The notes under the pieces: generated by a model
The model's database searches: none
Told to the model about the DNA's origin: nothing
The model's input: only the letters and a program-made list of their open reading frames with translations
Origin: Bacteroidetes bacterium UBA6221
GTDB taxonomy: Bacteria > Bacteroidota > Bacteroidia > Chitinophagales > Chitinophagaceae
Assembly (NCBI GenBank): GCA_002421685.1
Contig: DISB01000008.1
Location: forward strand, 186,001-250,000
Direction of reading: 5' to 3'
Length of the DNA: 64,000 nt
Shown here: positions 27,843 through 37,034 of the stretch, piece after piece
How positions within the stretch are numbered: position 1 is the first letter of the stretch
Layout of the letters: every line of letters starts with the position of its first letter
Position numbers and translations under genes: made by a program

Positions 27843-28328
27843 TTAGCTCGCCACCTTATGGTCGCCATCGGTTGGCCGCATGCCTGTCACTATCAGGTTG
27901 CTCGATGCTTTACCCAACAATGTCTCCTGCATATCGTACACATGACATTCTACGTGTATGATCTTTTTGCCCGCGCGCACCACTTTCGATACGGCCCTCA
28001 GCCTGTCTCCCTTTTTTATGGCGTACAGGAAATCAACATTAAGGTTCAGCGATGTGTAGTAGTTATCCGTGTCTAAACTCAGCACGCCCCAGCCTATCAC
28101 TTCATCCATCACCAGCGCCATCATGCCGCCATGTATATTGCCGTAGGGATTGGTCATTTCTTCTTTTACTTCCAGCGATATGGTAGCCGTTCCCTTCTCT
28201 ATCTTTTCCAGTGTAAAATGCAGCCAGTTTCCCGCCGGCGACCGTGAGTCCAGTACCTCTTTCCCTTCATAATTATCCTTCAGGTATTGCAGTACTGCCC
28301 CGGCCGGTATTTGTTTATAACTTCCCAT
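27843..28328 (-). CDS. PaaI-like hotdog-fold thioesterase
   Basis: A 161-residue acyl-CoA thioesterase-like protein. The hotdog signature YGNIHGGMMALVMDEVIGWG (about residues 62-81) contains the HGG turn of the PaaI/4HBT family, followed by SLNLNVDFLYAIKKGDRLRA. The physiological acyl-CoA is unknown. Its ATG shares one base with the stop of the YdeI-type gene (TAATG), so the two are translationally coupled. It is convergent with the reprolysin gene, only 8 bp apart. Confidence 0.88.
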   Translation of the reverse strand: MGSYKQIPAGAVLQYLKDNYEGKEVLDSRSPAGNWLHFTLEKIEKGTATISLEVKEEMTNPYGNIHGGMMALVMDEVIGWGVLSLDTDNYYTSLNLNVDFLYAIKKGDRLRAVSKVVRAGKKIIHVECHVYDMQETLLGKASSNLIVTGMRPTDGDHKVAS

Positions 28329-28975
28329 TATTTCTTCTTTTCTTTTTCAGCTTTATATTCTGCCAGGGTTGCTATCATCTTTGGGATGCGCTGCTCGCGT
28401 GTTTCCTGCTTTTTAGCTTCCACCACATATTCAACGTATTCCTTTTTATGAGAGAACGAGAGCTTGTTAAAAAATGCCAATAGCTCTTTGTCCGTTTTCA
28501 ACGCTTTCTCTATATCCTTTGGCAGGGTAACGGTGCGGTTCACAAAATCCACCCCTTCCATCTGCCTGGCTTCCATTGGTATGTCGCGCAGTTTCGGTCC
28601 TATGGCTTCACTTTTCCTGAAGCGCAAGGCCGACCAGTCATCGTCTATCGCTACCTGGGTCACCGGCTCGTATCCGGCAGCCATTACCGTTTCCCATCCG
28701 TTATCGCGCGACATGTCCGATTTTATTTTGCCGGTCTTTTTAGGATATGCTATCCAGAGCAGGGCGTCATCCTCCAGCAGCGGCGCCACCTTAAGTGTCA
28801 GGCTGTCCAGGGCTTTTTTATTTTCGGCAAATACCAGCGCCTGTTTTATCTCCCTTCCTGCCTTTGGCGATGTCTTCACATCAAAACCATCAAAAAGCAC
28901 GGCAACATATGCAGGCGCCTTCAGCAGGTACAGCGGTGCATCCTCTTTCATCCTAAGTTTTTTCGCTACACTCAT
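28328..28975 (-). CDS. YdeI/OmpD-associated family protein with DUF3052-like N-terminus
   Basis: A protein of 215 residues in two parts. The N-terminal half (to about 135) resembles small DUF3052-type domains (LLWIAYPKKTGKIKSDMSRD, TQVAIDDDWSALRFR). The C-terminal half is the YdeI/OmpD-associated module (LPKDIEKALKTDKELLAFFN, SFSHKKEYVEYVVEAKKQET) and ends lysine-rich. The biochemical role is unknown; YdeI has been linked to envelope stress and peptide resistance. The frame is open to 29038, but the ATG at 28975 gives the usual start MSVAKKLRMK. Confidence 0.82.
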   Translation of the reverse strand: MSVAKKLRMKEDAPLYLLKAPAYVAVLFDGFDVKTSPKAGREIKQALVFAENKKALDSLTLKVAPLLEDDALLWIAYPKKTGKIKSDMSRDNGWETVMAAGYEPVTQVAIDDDWSALRFRKSEAIGPKLRDIPMEARQMEGVDFVNRTVTLPKDIEKALKTDKELLAFFNKLSFSHKKEYVEYVVEAKKQETREQRIPKMIATLAEYKAEKEKKK

Positions 28976-29112
28976 CCGGCAATGATTTTGCGTCGCAAAG
29001 GTAATTTTAAAAAGCAAATTCATCCCGGCAGAACCCATTATCGTAATTAATTATTCTGATTTCCTTTTTAACAATACTCCAACATTTCCAACCTTTTATG
29101 ATGATTATAAAT

Positions 29113-29143
29113 TTTGTCTATATCGCCGACTTTCCTATTTTCG
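29113..29143 (+). promoter_or_regulatory. Promoter of oxyR
   Basis: TTTG at 29113-29116 (-33) and TATTTTCG at 29136-29143 (-7, one mismatch) are separated by 19 bp, matching the Bacteroidota sigma factor consensus. The start codon follows 14 bp later. Confidence 0.55.
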
Positions 29144-29157
29144 CATAAATTAGTACC

Positions 29158-30114
29158 ATGACAATTACTCAATTAGAATACGTGGTGGCTGTCGCCACAT
29201 ATAAAAGTTTCGTTGCCGCTGCTGAAAAATGTTTCGTAACCCAGCCTACGCTCAGCATGCAGATACAAAAACTGGAAGACGAACTCGGTGTAAAATTTTT
29301 CGACAGGAACAAGCACCCGATAGCTATCACGGCCATGGGTGAAGCCATTGTAGACCAGGCGCGTATCATACTGGCCGAATGTGAAAAGATCAATGAACTG
29401 ATACAGAGCCAGCAGACTACCATCTCCGGTACATTCAAGCTGGCTGTGATACCCACCATTGCGCCCTACCTGCTGCCGGGCCTGCTGGAGACATACAACA
29501 AAGCTTATCCCGATGTAAAGCTGCTGGTAAGGGAAATGGAAACCGGGCAGATACTTTCTGCTTTGCGTAACAATGAAATAGATGCCGGCCTGCTCAGCAC
29601 CCCACTCAACGAATCAGGTATCAAAGAATATCCTTTGTTTTCGGAGCCACTGGTAGCCTATTTTGCCGAAGGCGAAAAAGCGCTGAAGAAACGCACCGTT
29701 ACACCCGAGGACATTGCGCTCGACCGCATCTGGCTGCTGAACGAGGGCCATTGCCTGCGCAACCAGGTGCTGGACCTCTGTAGCGACCACGTGGAAAAAT
29801 TGCAGGCAGAAAAACCATACAGGTACGAATCGAGCAATGTAGAGACCCTGCGCAAAATGGTGGATACCAACAAGGGTATGACCGTACTGCCTGAGTTTGC
29901 CACGTTCGAGTTCTCTGAAGACCGCATGGAAAGGGTGCGTTACTTCGAAGATCCCGAGCCTGTGCGCGAGATAAGCCTGGTAACAAGCGGCCACTTCGTA
30001 AAACTTACGCTGCTGCAAACCATTATGGACAGCATTCTGAAACTGGTGCCGGAAAAAATGCGCGTGCAGAAAAGCAACCGCAAGGTATTGCGTATCCAGT
30101 CGGCTAAACTGTAG
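29158..30114 (+). CDS. oxyR: LysR-family hydrogen-peroxide sensor OxyR
   Basis: A 318-residue LysR-type regulator. The N-terminal winged helix reads LEYVVAVATYKSFVAAAEKC...QPTLSMQIQKLEDELG. In the effector domain the peroxide-sensing pair lies in NEGHCLRNQVLDLC, at Cys199 and Cys208, exactly the E. coli OxyR numbering. Peroxide should form a disulfide here and activate catalase or peroxidase genes, none of which is in the window. Its last 11 bp overlap the convergent spermidine-synthase-like gene. Confidence 0.95.
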   Translation: MTITQLEYVVAVATYKSFVAAAEKCFVTQPTLSMQIQKLEDELGVKFFDRNKHPIAITAMGEAIVDQARIILAECEKINELIQSQQTTISGTFKLAVIPTIAPYLLPGLLETYNKAYPDVKLLVREMETGQILSALRNNEIDAGLLSTPLNESGIKEYPLFSEPLVAYFAEGEKALKKRTVTPEDIALDRIWLLNEGHCLRNQVLDLCSDHVEKLQAEKPYRYESSNVETLRKMVDTNKGMTVLPEFATFEFSEDRMERVRYFEDPEPVREISLVTSGHFVKLTLLQTIMDSILKLVPEKMRVQKSNRKVLRIQSAKL

Positions 30115-30754
30115 CCACCACGATGCGGTTAATGCCGTCGTCAATGCAGTAACATACCGGAAAAACGCTGCGGATGACCTTATCTACCTGCTGCCAGTCC
30201 TCGTTTCGCTGGATGATATAATTCATCACCAACCTGCCGCCGGGCCTGGTGCTGTTGCGACATTGGGTAAGAAATTCTCTTGATGTTACAAATGCGGGCA
30301 CTACCCTGCTGTTGAATATATCTATCACTACCAGGTCATACACTTTGTCGTTGGCGGCCATATACTTCTGCGCGTCGGCGCATACAGGTGTTATTTGTCC
30401 GCCATAGCCCGGCAACGCCTCCTGCGCCCATTGCAACACTATCTTGTCATGGTCCAGCATGGTAAAATCCGGTTGGTACCCCATACGGGCCATCACCTGC
30501 ACGGCGCTGCCCAGCCCTGTACCCAGCACCAGCACATTTTTCACCCCGGGCAGATATTGTTTAATGTGTTTGAAGCCTATGCGTAACGGCCTGTAATGTT
30601 CCCCGTCTGAGTATAATGCATCGGCGGTAGCCAGTTGCAGCCGCCCGCGATAGTAATACAGCTCCAGCAAGGGATTTTTATCACTCGCCCCTCTGCGCAG
30701 CAACACCGGTGCGAAGTAACTCAGTATCCTTTTGTATAAAGTAAGTGTGGGCAA
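30104..30754 (-). CDS. Spermidine-synthase-like class I methyltransferase-fold protein
   Basis: A 216-residue protein with the nucleotide-binding Rossmann core of spermidine synthase-type enzymes: VLVLGTGLGSAVQVM (about residues 76-90), FTMLDHDK and YDLVVIDIFNSRVVP. The C-terminal half matches the SREFLTQCRNSTRPGGRLVMNY pattern. It is shorter than true spermidine synthases and lacks a clear N-terminal barrel, so the real substrate is uncertain. There is no ATG; the TTG at 30754 is the likely start, six bases after the M48 stop codon and in its frame. Confidence 0.8.
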   Translation of the reverse strand: MPTLTLYKRILSYFAPVLLRRGASDKNPLLELYYYRGRLQLATADALYSDGEHYRPLRIGFKHIKQYLPGVKNVLVLGTGLGSAVQVMARMGYQPDFTMLDHDKIVLQWAQEALPGYGGQITPVCADAQKYMAANDKVYDLVVIDIFNSRVVPAFVTSREFLTQCRNSTRPGGRLVMNYIIQRNEDWQQVDKVIRSVFPVCYCIDDGINRIVVATV

Positions 30755-30760
30755 TGTTAT

Positions 30761-31576
30761 TTAGTGGGGTTTGTAATACTTCATAGCCTCGGGTATTTCC
30801 CCTTTTATATCATTGATGCGTCGCTGGTTGGAGGGGTGCGTGCTGAGTAGCTCAGGCGGTTGTTGCCCGCCGGTCGCTGCCATACGCTGCCAGAAGGAAA
30901 CCGCTTCGTTAGGATTATAGCCGGCCAGGGCCATAAATATCAGCCCCATATGGTCCGCTTCGCTTTCCTGCGCGCGCGAGTAAGCTAATAACGTTCCTTG
31001 TGCACCTATGCCATACAAAGTGCCGAATATCTGTTGGGCTTGTTGAGGCTTTTCTGAAAGCACCGTTGATAATACCACACTCCCCAGTTCTGCGCTTACC
31101 GCCTGGCTCATCCGTTCATTACCATGCCTGGCTACGGCATGTGCTATCTCGTGGCTCATTACTACAGCTACGCCTGCTTCATTCTGGCAAAACGGTAATA
31201 TCCCGGTATAAAACGCCACTTTGCCCCCCGGCATACACCATGCGTTGGCCTGGTTTTCATTCACCAGGTTAAATTCCCACTGGTACCCGCTCACCAGGTC
31301 GGCCTTGCCTATGCTCTGCAGGTATTGTGCCACGGCCACCTGCATCCGCTGCCCTACGCGCTTTATCATTTCAGCGTCTTTGGTACCCTGCACCACATTG
31401 CTGGTAGATAATACCGTGGCATATTGCTGTGTGGCCATTTGCCGCATATCGCTTTCAGGAAATACATTTATGGAACTGCGGCCCGTTACGGGATTTTTAA
31501 AGCAGGAAGAAAGGCCGGTAGTTAAGCCGGCAGCAAAAACCACCGATGCAAACAATACTGATAACGTCTTTTTCAT
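30761..31576 (-). CDS. M48 family lipoprotein metalloprotease
   Basis: A 271-residue BepA/LoiP-type protease. The lipoprotein signal ends LSSC (Cys25), giving a periplasmic or outer-membrane enzyme. The zinc site is HEIAHAVARHG (about residues 143-153), with the third ligand Glu in AQESEADHMGLIFM. Such proteases help with outer-membrane protein quality control. It is followed after six bases by the spermidine-synthase-like gene. Confidence 0.93.
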   Translation of the reverse strand: MKKTLSVLFASVVFAAGLTTGLSSCFKNPVTGRSSINVFPESDMRQMATQQYATVLSTSNVVQGTKDAEMIKRVGQRMQVAVAQYLQSIGKADLVSGYQWEFNLVNENQANAWCMPGGKVAFYTGILPFCQNEAGVAVVMSHEIAHAVARHGNERMSQAVSAELGSVVLSTVLSEKPQQAQQIFGTLYGIGAQGTLLAYSRAQESEADHMGLIFMALAGYNPNEAVSFWQRMAATGGQQPPELLSTHPSNQRRINDIKGEIPEAMKYYKPH

Positions 31577-31637
31577 AGACCTTTTATTTTTTAGAAAAAG
31601 GAATAGTAAAGCTACAACAAGTAAAAATAATGAAGGT

Positions 31638-32282
31638 TTAGTCCTCCTTGCGGCGGCGGAACCGGCGTTTACGGAAAATCGCTACTTTGCTCTCGCTCCC
31701 GTTTATCAGGCGGTTGATATTCTTATGGTGTGTCAGCACCACCAGGAAGGCCGTAGCTATGGCGAATATCCTGTAGCTGAGCTCGGGCTCGCGAAAGATG
31801 AACAGGATCATCAGCGGAAAGGCTATGCTGGCGGTAATGGAACTGAGAGATACATAACGTGTCATATACAACATCAGCATAAATACGCCTACCATGCTCA
31901 CCGCCACCAGCGGCTGTATGGCCAGTATCATACCAAATAATGTGGCTATGCCCTTACCTCCTTTGAATTCTGCCCATATAGGGAAAATATGCCCCAATAC
32001 GGCAAACAATCCCAGGAACACCTGCAGGTTTACCGATTGCTCTGTATAAAACCCGTAAGGGGCGAATATTGCCAGTTTCACCGCCACAAATCCCTTCAGC
32101 ATATCTATCAGCATCACGGCTGTTCCTGCCTTGGCGCCCAATATCCTGAATGTATTGGTGGCACCGGCATTTCCACTACCATGTTCCCGGATGTCTATTC
32201 CGTACACTCTCTTGCTTACCCATACAGCCGTAGGAATTGAGCCAATAAGATATGCTAATACTATAAGGACTGCTACGCTCAT
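31638..32282 (-). CDS. plsY: Acylphosphate:glycerol-3-phosphate acyltransferase
   Basis: A 214-residue inner-membrane enzyme that makes lysophosphatidic acid from acyl phosphate. The first signature is GSIPTAVWVSK, then GSGNAGATNTFR and GHIFPIWAEFKGGKGIAT, all close to the PlsY consensus, with five or six hydrophobic segments. The C-terminus is strongly basic (RKRRFRRRKED). It starts with ATG at 32282. It is 61 bp upstream of the M48 protease gene on the same strand. Confidence 0.95.
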   Translation of the reverse strand: MSVAVLIVLAYLIGSIPTAVWVSKRVYGIDIREHGSGNAGATNTFRILGAKAGTAVMLIDMLKGFVAVKLAIFAPYGFYTEQSVNLQVFLGLFAVLGHIFPIWAEFKGGKGIATLFGMILAIQPLVAVSMVGVFMLMLYMTRYVSLSSITASIAFPLMILFIFREPELSYRIFAIATAFLVVLTHHKNINRLINGSESKVAIFRKRRFRRRKED

Positions 32283-32417
32283 TCAGTCTGTAATTGAAAG
32301 ACAGCAAATATAATTTTTACAAACGATTAATCCTAACCGCCGATTAAAAAAACGATGCCAACGGCTGGAACTCAAATGGTTAGCGCAGTTGTTAAATAAA
32401 ACACAACGCGCGCTGCT

Positions 32418-33233
32418 TTATCGTGTCGCGCTAATGCATGACCACTTATCTTCATGGGTTACAGATTGTATGCTGAATCCGGCCTTTCCGGCTTCTGTGG
32501 TCACGATTGTTTCATCCAGCTCCAGTATTCCGCTCATCACCAGCATACCGCCCGGCCTCAGCAGGTCGCTCATCTCCTGCATATACTGCATCAATATATG
32601 CCTGTTGATATTGGCCAGTATCACATCATACTTTCTCCCTGTCACTACCTCAAGAGAGCCCCGCAACACTTCTATTTCTCCGCTATTATTCGCAGCGGCA
32701 TTTTCCAGCGTATTTTCATACGACCATTCGTCGTTGTCTATCGCGGTCACGCATTTCGCACCCAGTTTCTTTGCCAGTATAGCCAGTACACCGGTGCCGG
32801 TGCCAAAATCCAGCACATCTTTATCCACAAGGTCCATATCCCGCATCTGCTGTATCATCAGGCGGGTCGTGGCATGGTGCCCCGTGCCAAATGACATTTT
32901 GGGTGTAATGATAATTTCGTACGGAACGGAATTATCCGGTTGATGAAATCCTGCCCGTATAGTACAAAACCCTTCCACGGTCACCGGGTGAAATCCCTCT
33001 TCCCATGCGGCATTCCAGTTTTGCTGCTCTATTGTCTCCCGTATTATAGCTCCCTGGTACACATGGGTTACCACCTCTGCTGTATTATCGTCATACCCTG
33101 CTTCATCAATATAGGCGTGCAGTAGGTTGCCTTCCTCTTCAAAACTTTCAAAACCCGCCTCGGCCAGCATAGCCACCAATATTTCCCTTTCTGTTGCATC
33201 GGCTGTGTCAAAACTTAACTTTAGATATTTCAT
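32418..33233 (-). CDS. prmA: Ribosomal protein L11 methyltransferase
   Basis: A 271-residue SAM-dependent methyltransferase for L11. Signatures: PKMSFGTGHHATTRLM (about residues 112-127), the SAM loop LDFGTGTGVLAILAKKLG, and ANINRHILMQYMQEMSDLL in the catalytic part. Length is normal. It is transcribed away from the OmpA gene, with a terminator between them. In some Bacteroidota prmA sits near tpiA, which is not present here. Confidence 0.94.
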   Translation of the reverse strand: MKYLKLSFDTADATEREILVAMLAEAGFESFEEEGNLLHAYIDEAGYDDNTAEVVTHVYQGAIIRETIEQQNWNAAWEEGFHPVTVEGFCTIRAGFHQPDNSVPYEIIITPKMSFGTGHHATTRLMIQQMRDMDLVDKDVLDFGTGTGVLAILAKKLGAKCVTAIDNDEWSYENTLENAAANNSGEIEVLRGSLEVVTGRKYDVILANINRHILMQYMQEMSDLLRPGGMLVMSGILELDETIVTTEAGKAGFSIQSVTHEDKWSCISATR

Positions 33234-33261
33234 ACCCCAAATTTAGCCTGTATGTAGCGCA

Positions 33262-33298
33262 CAAAAAAAGGCTGCGCTCGTCGCGCAGCCCCTTTTGT
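33262..33298 (-). terminator. Intrinsic terminator after the OmpA/PD40 gene
   Basis: GGCTGCGC-TCGTC-GCGCAGCC is a perfect stem; on the minus strand it is followed by TTTTTTTG. On the plus strand it is followed by CCTTTTG only. Confidence 0.85.
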
Positions 33299-33321
33299 TT
33301 ATTGCTCTGTTATAGTCAATA

Positions 33322-35520
33322 CTAGTTGTCATTCACCCTGCTTCCCGGGTTGCCTAATTCCGAATCGCCATCCATTTCAGCGTCTTCATTCATGTTCTCG
33401 TCCATTTGCAGGTTTTTCGATTGCTCATCCATGGTGCCTGGCTTGGCACTGTTATACAACACGCGGCGCGTAGGCACGTCTGTTATGATGCGCAGTTCTG
33501 TACGGCGGTTCATCTGGCGTCCTACAGGGTTGTCCTTGCCACCGGCAGCCGTATTAGGCGCGGCAGGCATTGATTCACCAAAGCCTTTGGCTACGATGCG
33601 GCCCTGGTCTATGCCGGCATTTACTATATAATCAACCACTGCCTGTGCGCGGCGCAGAGACAGCGCTTTGTTATACTCTTCTGTACCCTTGGCATCAGCA
33701 AATGAATATACCTCAACGGTAAATGAAGGATTGTCATTCAGGAATTGTACCAAAGTATCCAGCGACGCTACTGATTCAGCGCGCAGGTCAGATTTATCAT
33801 AATCATAATATACATTGCTTACAGAGAAAGTGTATACCGGAGTGATTTCGTCCATATATATAGTTACACTTACTGTATCATCCGGGTCAGTACGTTTTAC
33901 GTCCATTGTATTCACAGATGCACGTGTAGATGCATATTTCTCTTTGTCGCCTGTCAATACATATGAATGTCCGCGGCTCATATTGAAACCGAAGTTACCG
34001 TCGGTAGAGTTGAAGGTTTTCATATCGCCTTTTTCATCCACCATTTTTACTACTACTTCGTTAATAGGCTCTTGTGTCTTACGGTCAACAACCTTGCCCA
34101 TTACTACCAGTTGAGGCTCGTATTGTATGCGCCAGATATCGTCGCAACAGGTCGGGTTTTTTAATGCTATAGAACCTACACGGTTTGATACTACATAAGC
34201 ATCAGGTTTACCCATTGGGTCCCTTACATAATACATTTCGTCAGCTGAAGTATTGATGGGATAACCCAGGTTTTGCACATTGGTGTAACGTGAAGGACCG
34301 CCTTGAGCTGAATAGATATCAAATCCACCCATGGTCACCCACCCGTTTGACGAGAAATACAATTTATTTTCCCTGCTGTCGTAATATGGCGTTACCTCAT
34401 CGTTGGCGGTATTTATCTGCTTACCGGCATTTTGAGGACGGCGGTAAGTGCCGTTACGGGGGTCAATTATCGAATACCATATATCATAGCCACCGCGGCT
34501 TTGCAGTGTACGGTTAGACGAGAAGAACAATACTTCTTTTTTGCCTATTGTGGCTACAAAAGGCTGCGTGTTGGAGCCATCGTCGTTAATACCTTCGCCC
34601 AGCAACTCAGGTTCGCCCCAGGTCGATTTTTCAAATTTGGATACATATATCTTACACTCTACTTTCATCGAGTCACCTTCCTCGCATTTGGTAAAATAGA
34701 AGCGGTCGCCACCGGGACTGTAACTTCCATTACTGATATGTACCTTATCCGAATTGAAGTCTCCGTCATTGAAAGGTATAGGCCATTGGAACGAGTCCAC
34801 TTCCTCAGTATATTTTTGCTTGGTAGACGTCATGAAACGCGACATATAAGTTTCACGCTTTTTCTTGTCCACTTCTACCAGGTCGTTCTGCCTCATGGTA
34901 GAGAACAATAATGCTGAATCGCCCAGGGGATATGGTGCAGATTCTGTATAAGCGCTGTTTACGTTCGGGCCTGCGTTCTTCACGGTCACGGCTTGCGGGT
35001 CCATCATAGACAGTGTAGCCACTTTACAGCCTTCTATCTCTTTCAGAGCGCGTTTCTTCAGTATCTTATACGTCTTGGGGTTATCAGCTATAAACCTGTT
35101 GAATGCGGCAATAGCCTCATCGTAGTTGCCTGATTGTTTTAGCATCATGGCTTGTTTGAATACAGCTTCAGGATATAATTTTGAAGCCATATTATACACC
35201 TCGCCGTAATAATGCGCTGCGGGCTGATAGTCGCGCGTCATCCAGTGGCACTCTGCCAGTTGGTATGAAAGATATGGGTTGCGTGGTTGTTCTTCCTTCA
35301 ACTGCGCATAATAATCTATAGCATTGAAGTAACTTCCTTCCCTGAAAAGCCCATCGGCCCAACGCAGCTTTTTATAATACGGCAATTTAGAAACAGGATC
35401 GTCAGCTTTGTCCCTGTACCTGTCTTTATTCTGTTGCTGTGCAGCAACATCCATGCTAACCGTTACCATTAGTGTCGCCAAAAGCAGAAGCAGCCAATTT
35501 TTTCTCATGTGCATGCGCAT
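33322..35520 (-). CDS. OmpA-family protein with TPR, PD40 and OmpA domains (T9SS or gliding associated)
   Basis: A 732-residue envelope protein. The signal peptide (MRKNWLLLLLATLMVTVSMDVAAQ) is best started at the ATG at 35508; the frame opens at 35520. After TPR-like helices (about 45-150) come WD40-like PD40 strands (about 175-460), a carboxypeptidase-regulatory-like domain, and a C-terminal OmpA peptidoglycan-binding domain (YYDYDKSDLR, AQAVVDYIVNAGIDQGRIVA, NRRTELRI). Proteins of this design pair with PorP/SprF and resemble PorE-type T9SS anchors. The porP/sprF gene is directly upstream, so a T9SS-accessory role is likely but inferred. Confidence 0.9.
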   Translation of the reverse strand: MRMHMRKNWLLLLLATLMVTVSMDVAAQQQNKDRYRDKADDPVSKLPYYKKLRWADGLFREGSYFNAIDYYAQLKEEQPRNPYLSYQLAECHWMTRDYQPAAHYYGEVYNMASKLYPEAVFKQAMMLKQSGNYDEAIAAFNRFIADNPKTYKILKKRALKEIEGCKVATLSMMDPQAVTVKNAGPNVNSAYTESAPYPLGDSALLFSTMRQNDLVEVDKKKRETYMSRFMTSTKQKYTEEVDSFQWPIPFNDGDFNSDKVHISNGSYSPGGDRFYFTKCEEGDSMKVECKIYVSKFEKSTWGEPELLGEGINDDGSNTQPFVATIGKKEVLFFSSNRTLQSRGGYDIWYSIIDPRNGTYRRPQNAGKQINTANDEVTPYYDSRENKLYFSSNGWVTMGGFDIYSAQGGPSRYTNVQNLGYPINTSADEMYYVRDPMGKPDAYVVSNRVGSIALKNPTCCDDIWRIQYEPQLVVMGKVVDRKTQEPINEVVVKMVDEKGDMKTFNSTDGNFGFNMSRGHSYVLTGDKEKYASTRASVNTMDVKRTDPDDTVSVTIYMDEITPVYTFSVSNVYYDYDKSDLRAESVASLDTLVQFLNDNPSFTVEVYSFADAKGTEEYNKALSLRRAQAVVDYIVNAGIDQGRIVAKGFGESMPAAPNTAAGGKDNPVGRQMNRRTELRIITDVPTRRVLYNSAKPGTMDEQSKNLQMDENMNEDAEMDGDSELGNPGSRVNDN

Positions 35521-35613
35521 TGTTAATGGGTATAAAAATATAAATTGCTTTAAAAAAAAGAAAGGGCTTTTGAAAATATTTTTGCCCTTTCCTGAAATAT
35601 TGTATAAAACCTC

Positions 35614-36663
35614 TTAGAAGCGGGAGCAGGGATAGATGAGTTTCCGTGCAAAATCCAGCGGATCGGGCGCTATCCATGTCAGTGCCAGTTCAAAACCGCC
35701 GGTGCTCCTTGCATTGTTTTTAAGAGACGATACTGTATAATCGTATGCCAGGCCCAGGCGGAATCCTTTATATTCCAAACCTGCTGTTACCATTGCGGCA
35801 TCGTCAAACCTGTACCATCCGCCCAGAAACACCGCCGTGGTGAAAGCCTTGAACTCAGGGTCGCCCACTATCAGGTGAAACTCGTTACCCGCTATCATTT
35901 CAGTGGCATTTGCCTGCTGCTGGTACAGGAATGCGGGACGTAGGCTGAACCTATCGCTTACATAAGCTATTGCACCCACCTGCCCGTTATAGCGCATGGC
36001 CAGGCCCACATCGGCCTTTTGCTGCCTGTCAAATGTTTCACGCGGCTGGTTAAGGTTGTTGGCGCCCACACCCAGCACATATGAAAATTTCTCACCTACT
36101 GCGTGTGCCCAACTGATACCTGCGTTGAAAACGAAGTAGTCAGTTTTAGGATTCAGGGTAGAACCGGTAGTCCCTGGCTGGAACTGGCCCCCATCGAATT
36201 CGTCAGAAAAATACACCCTTGTCAGGTCAAAGCTCTTTTGGGTATATCCGCCCTGGAAGCCCACCGATAAGGCCTTGTTGGCGCCCGCACCCAGGAATTT
36301 GTGATAAGTAACAGAAGCCAGGGCCGAAAGGTTAGACAGGTTGGCGTCACCGGCCCTGTCGTTGTACAACTGGATACCGGCTGCCAGGTAATCGTCGATA
36401 GTAAGGTCGCTCACTATCGGTGCATCTACCGACACGGCAATCGTCTTAAACGGTACGGTAACGCTCCTCCACTGGTCGCGGTAGACGGCCGATGCACGCA
36501 TCCTGCCGCTGAAGTTGCCCGTAAACGCGGGGTTAACTATCAGTGGCGACGCATTGAACTGCGTAAAGTGAACATCCTGTGCCTGTACATCCGGCGTAAC
36601 TTGCATCGTCAACGCTAATGCTACTGCGATTCCTGCACGGCTAATGGTTCTTTTACTGATCAT
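35614..36663 (-). CDS. PorP/SprF family type IX secretion membrane protein
   Basis: A 349-residue outer-membrane protein. The signal peptide ends VQAQ. The mature start, DVHFTQFNASPLIVNPAFTG, is the diagnostic PorP/SprF motif, followed by the alternating strands of a small barrel. The family works in T9SS and gliding motility, often together with the cognate PD40-OmpA partner, which here follows 93 bp downstream. It starts with ATG at 36663. Confidence 0.94.
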   Translation of the reverse strand: MISKRTISRAGIAVALALTMQVTPDVQAQDVHFTQFNASPLIVNPAFTGNFSGRMRASAVYRDQWRSVTVPFKTIAVSVDAPIVSDLTIDDYLAAGIQLYNDRAGDANLSNLSALASVTYHKFLGAGANKALSVGFQGGYTQKSFDLTRVYFSDEFDGGQFQPGTTGSTLNPKTDYFVFNAGISWAHAVGEKFSYVLGVGANNLNQPRETFDRQQKADVGLAMRYNGQVGAIAYVSDRFSLRPAFLYQQQANATEMIAGNEFHLIVGDPEFKAFTTAVFLGGWYRFDDAAMVTAGLEYKGFRLGLAYDYTVSSLKNNARSTGGFELALTWIAPDPLDFARKLIYPCSRF

Positions 36664-37034
36664 GATATATTATCCTTAAGAGTGTAATTTTTTATAAAAA
36701 TATGTTTTACCATCCACGTATGCAACACTACTTGCACTACCACTGAAAATATCTGCAAAAATGTGCTTCGCAGCGATAAAAACAACCATTCTCAACGGCT
36801 GAAAATACGGAAATATTTCAAAGTTGCAATGTGCAGCCTTATAATTTTTGCTCACATGTAATTTCATACCATACTGAAAACCCGTGTTTTGTCACGCCAA
36901 AACCCTGTTTTCTGCATAGGGTAAAGACAGGGACTGCCGGGCTATTGGTTGGCTATGTCACAGAGCTTTTCCCCAACACCGGCTTTTTGCGCAGTACATC
37001 ATTAAAATATTACTTTTGCGTAGCTGACCCATAT
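36664..37034. other. Divergent intergenic region porP/sprF - ftsK
   Basis: About 370 bp without a credible gene. Both open frames here (minus 36676-36867, and the plus extension of ftsK to 36831) look like chance frames. The ftsK promoter is at the right end. No repeat or RNA structure was recognised in the rest. Confidence 0.6.
36986..37018 (+). promoter_or_regulatory. Promoter of ftsK
   Basis: TTTG at 36986-36989 and the perfect -7 box TACTTTTG at 37011-37018 are 21 bp apart. Transcription would begin near 37025, which rules out the long open frame from 36831 and supports the ATG at 37035. Confidence 0.65.

Noticed and set aside
36831..37034. 68-residue N-terminal extension of FtsK
   Set aside because: The -33/-7 promoter lies inside it, and the residues are not FtsK-like.
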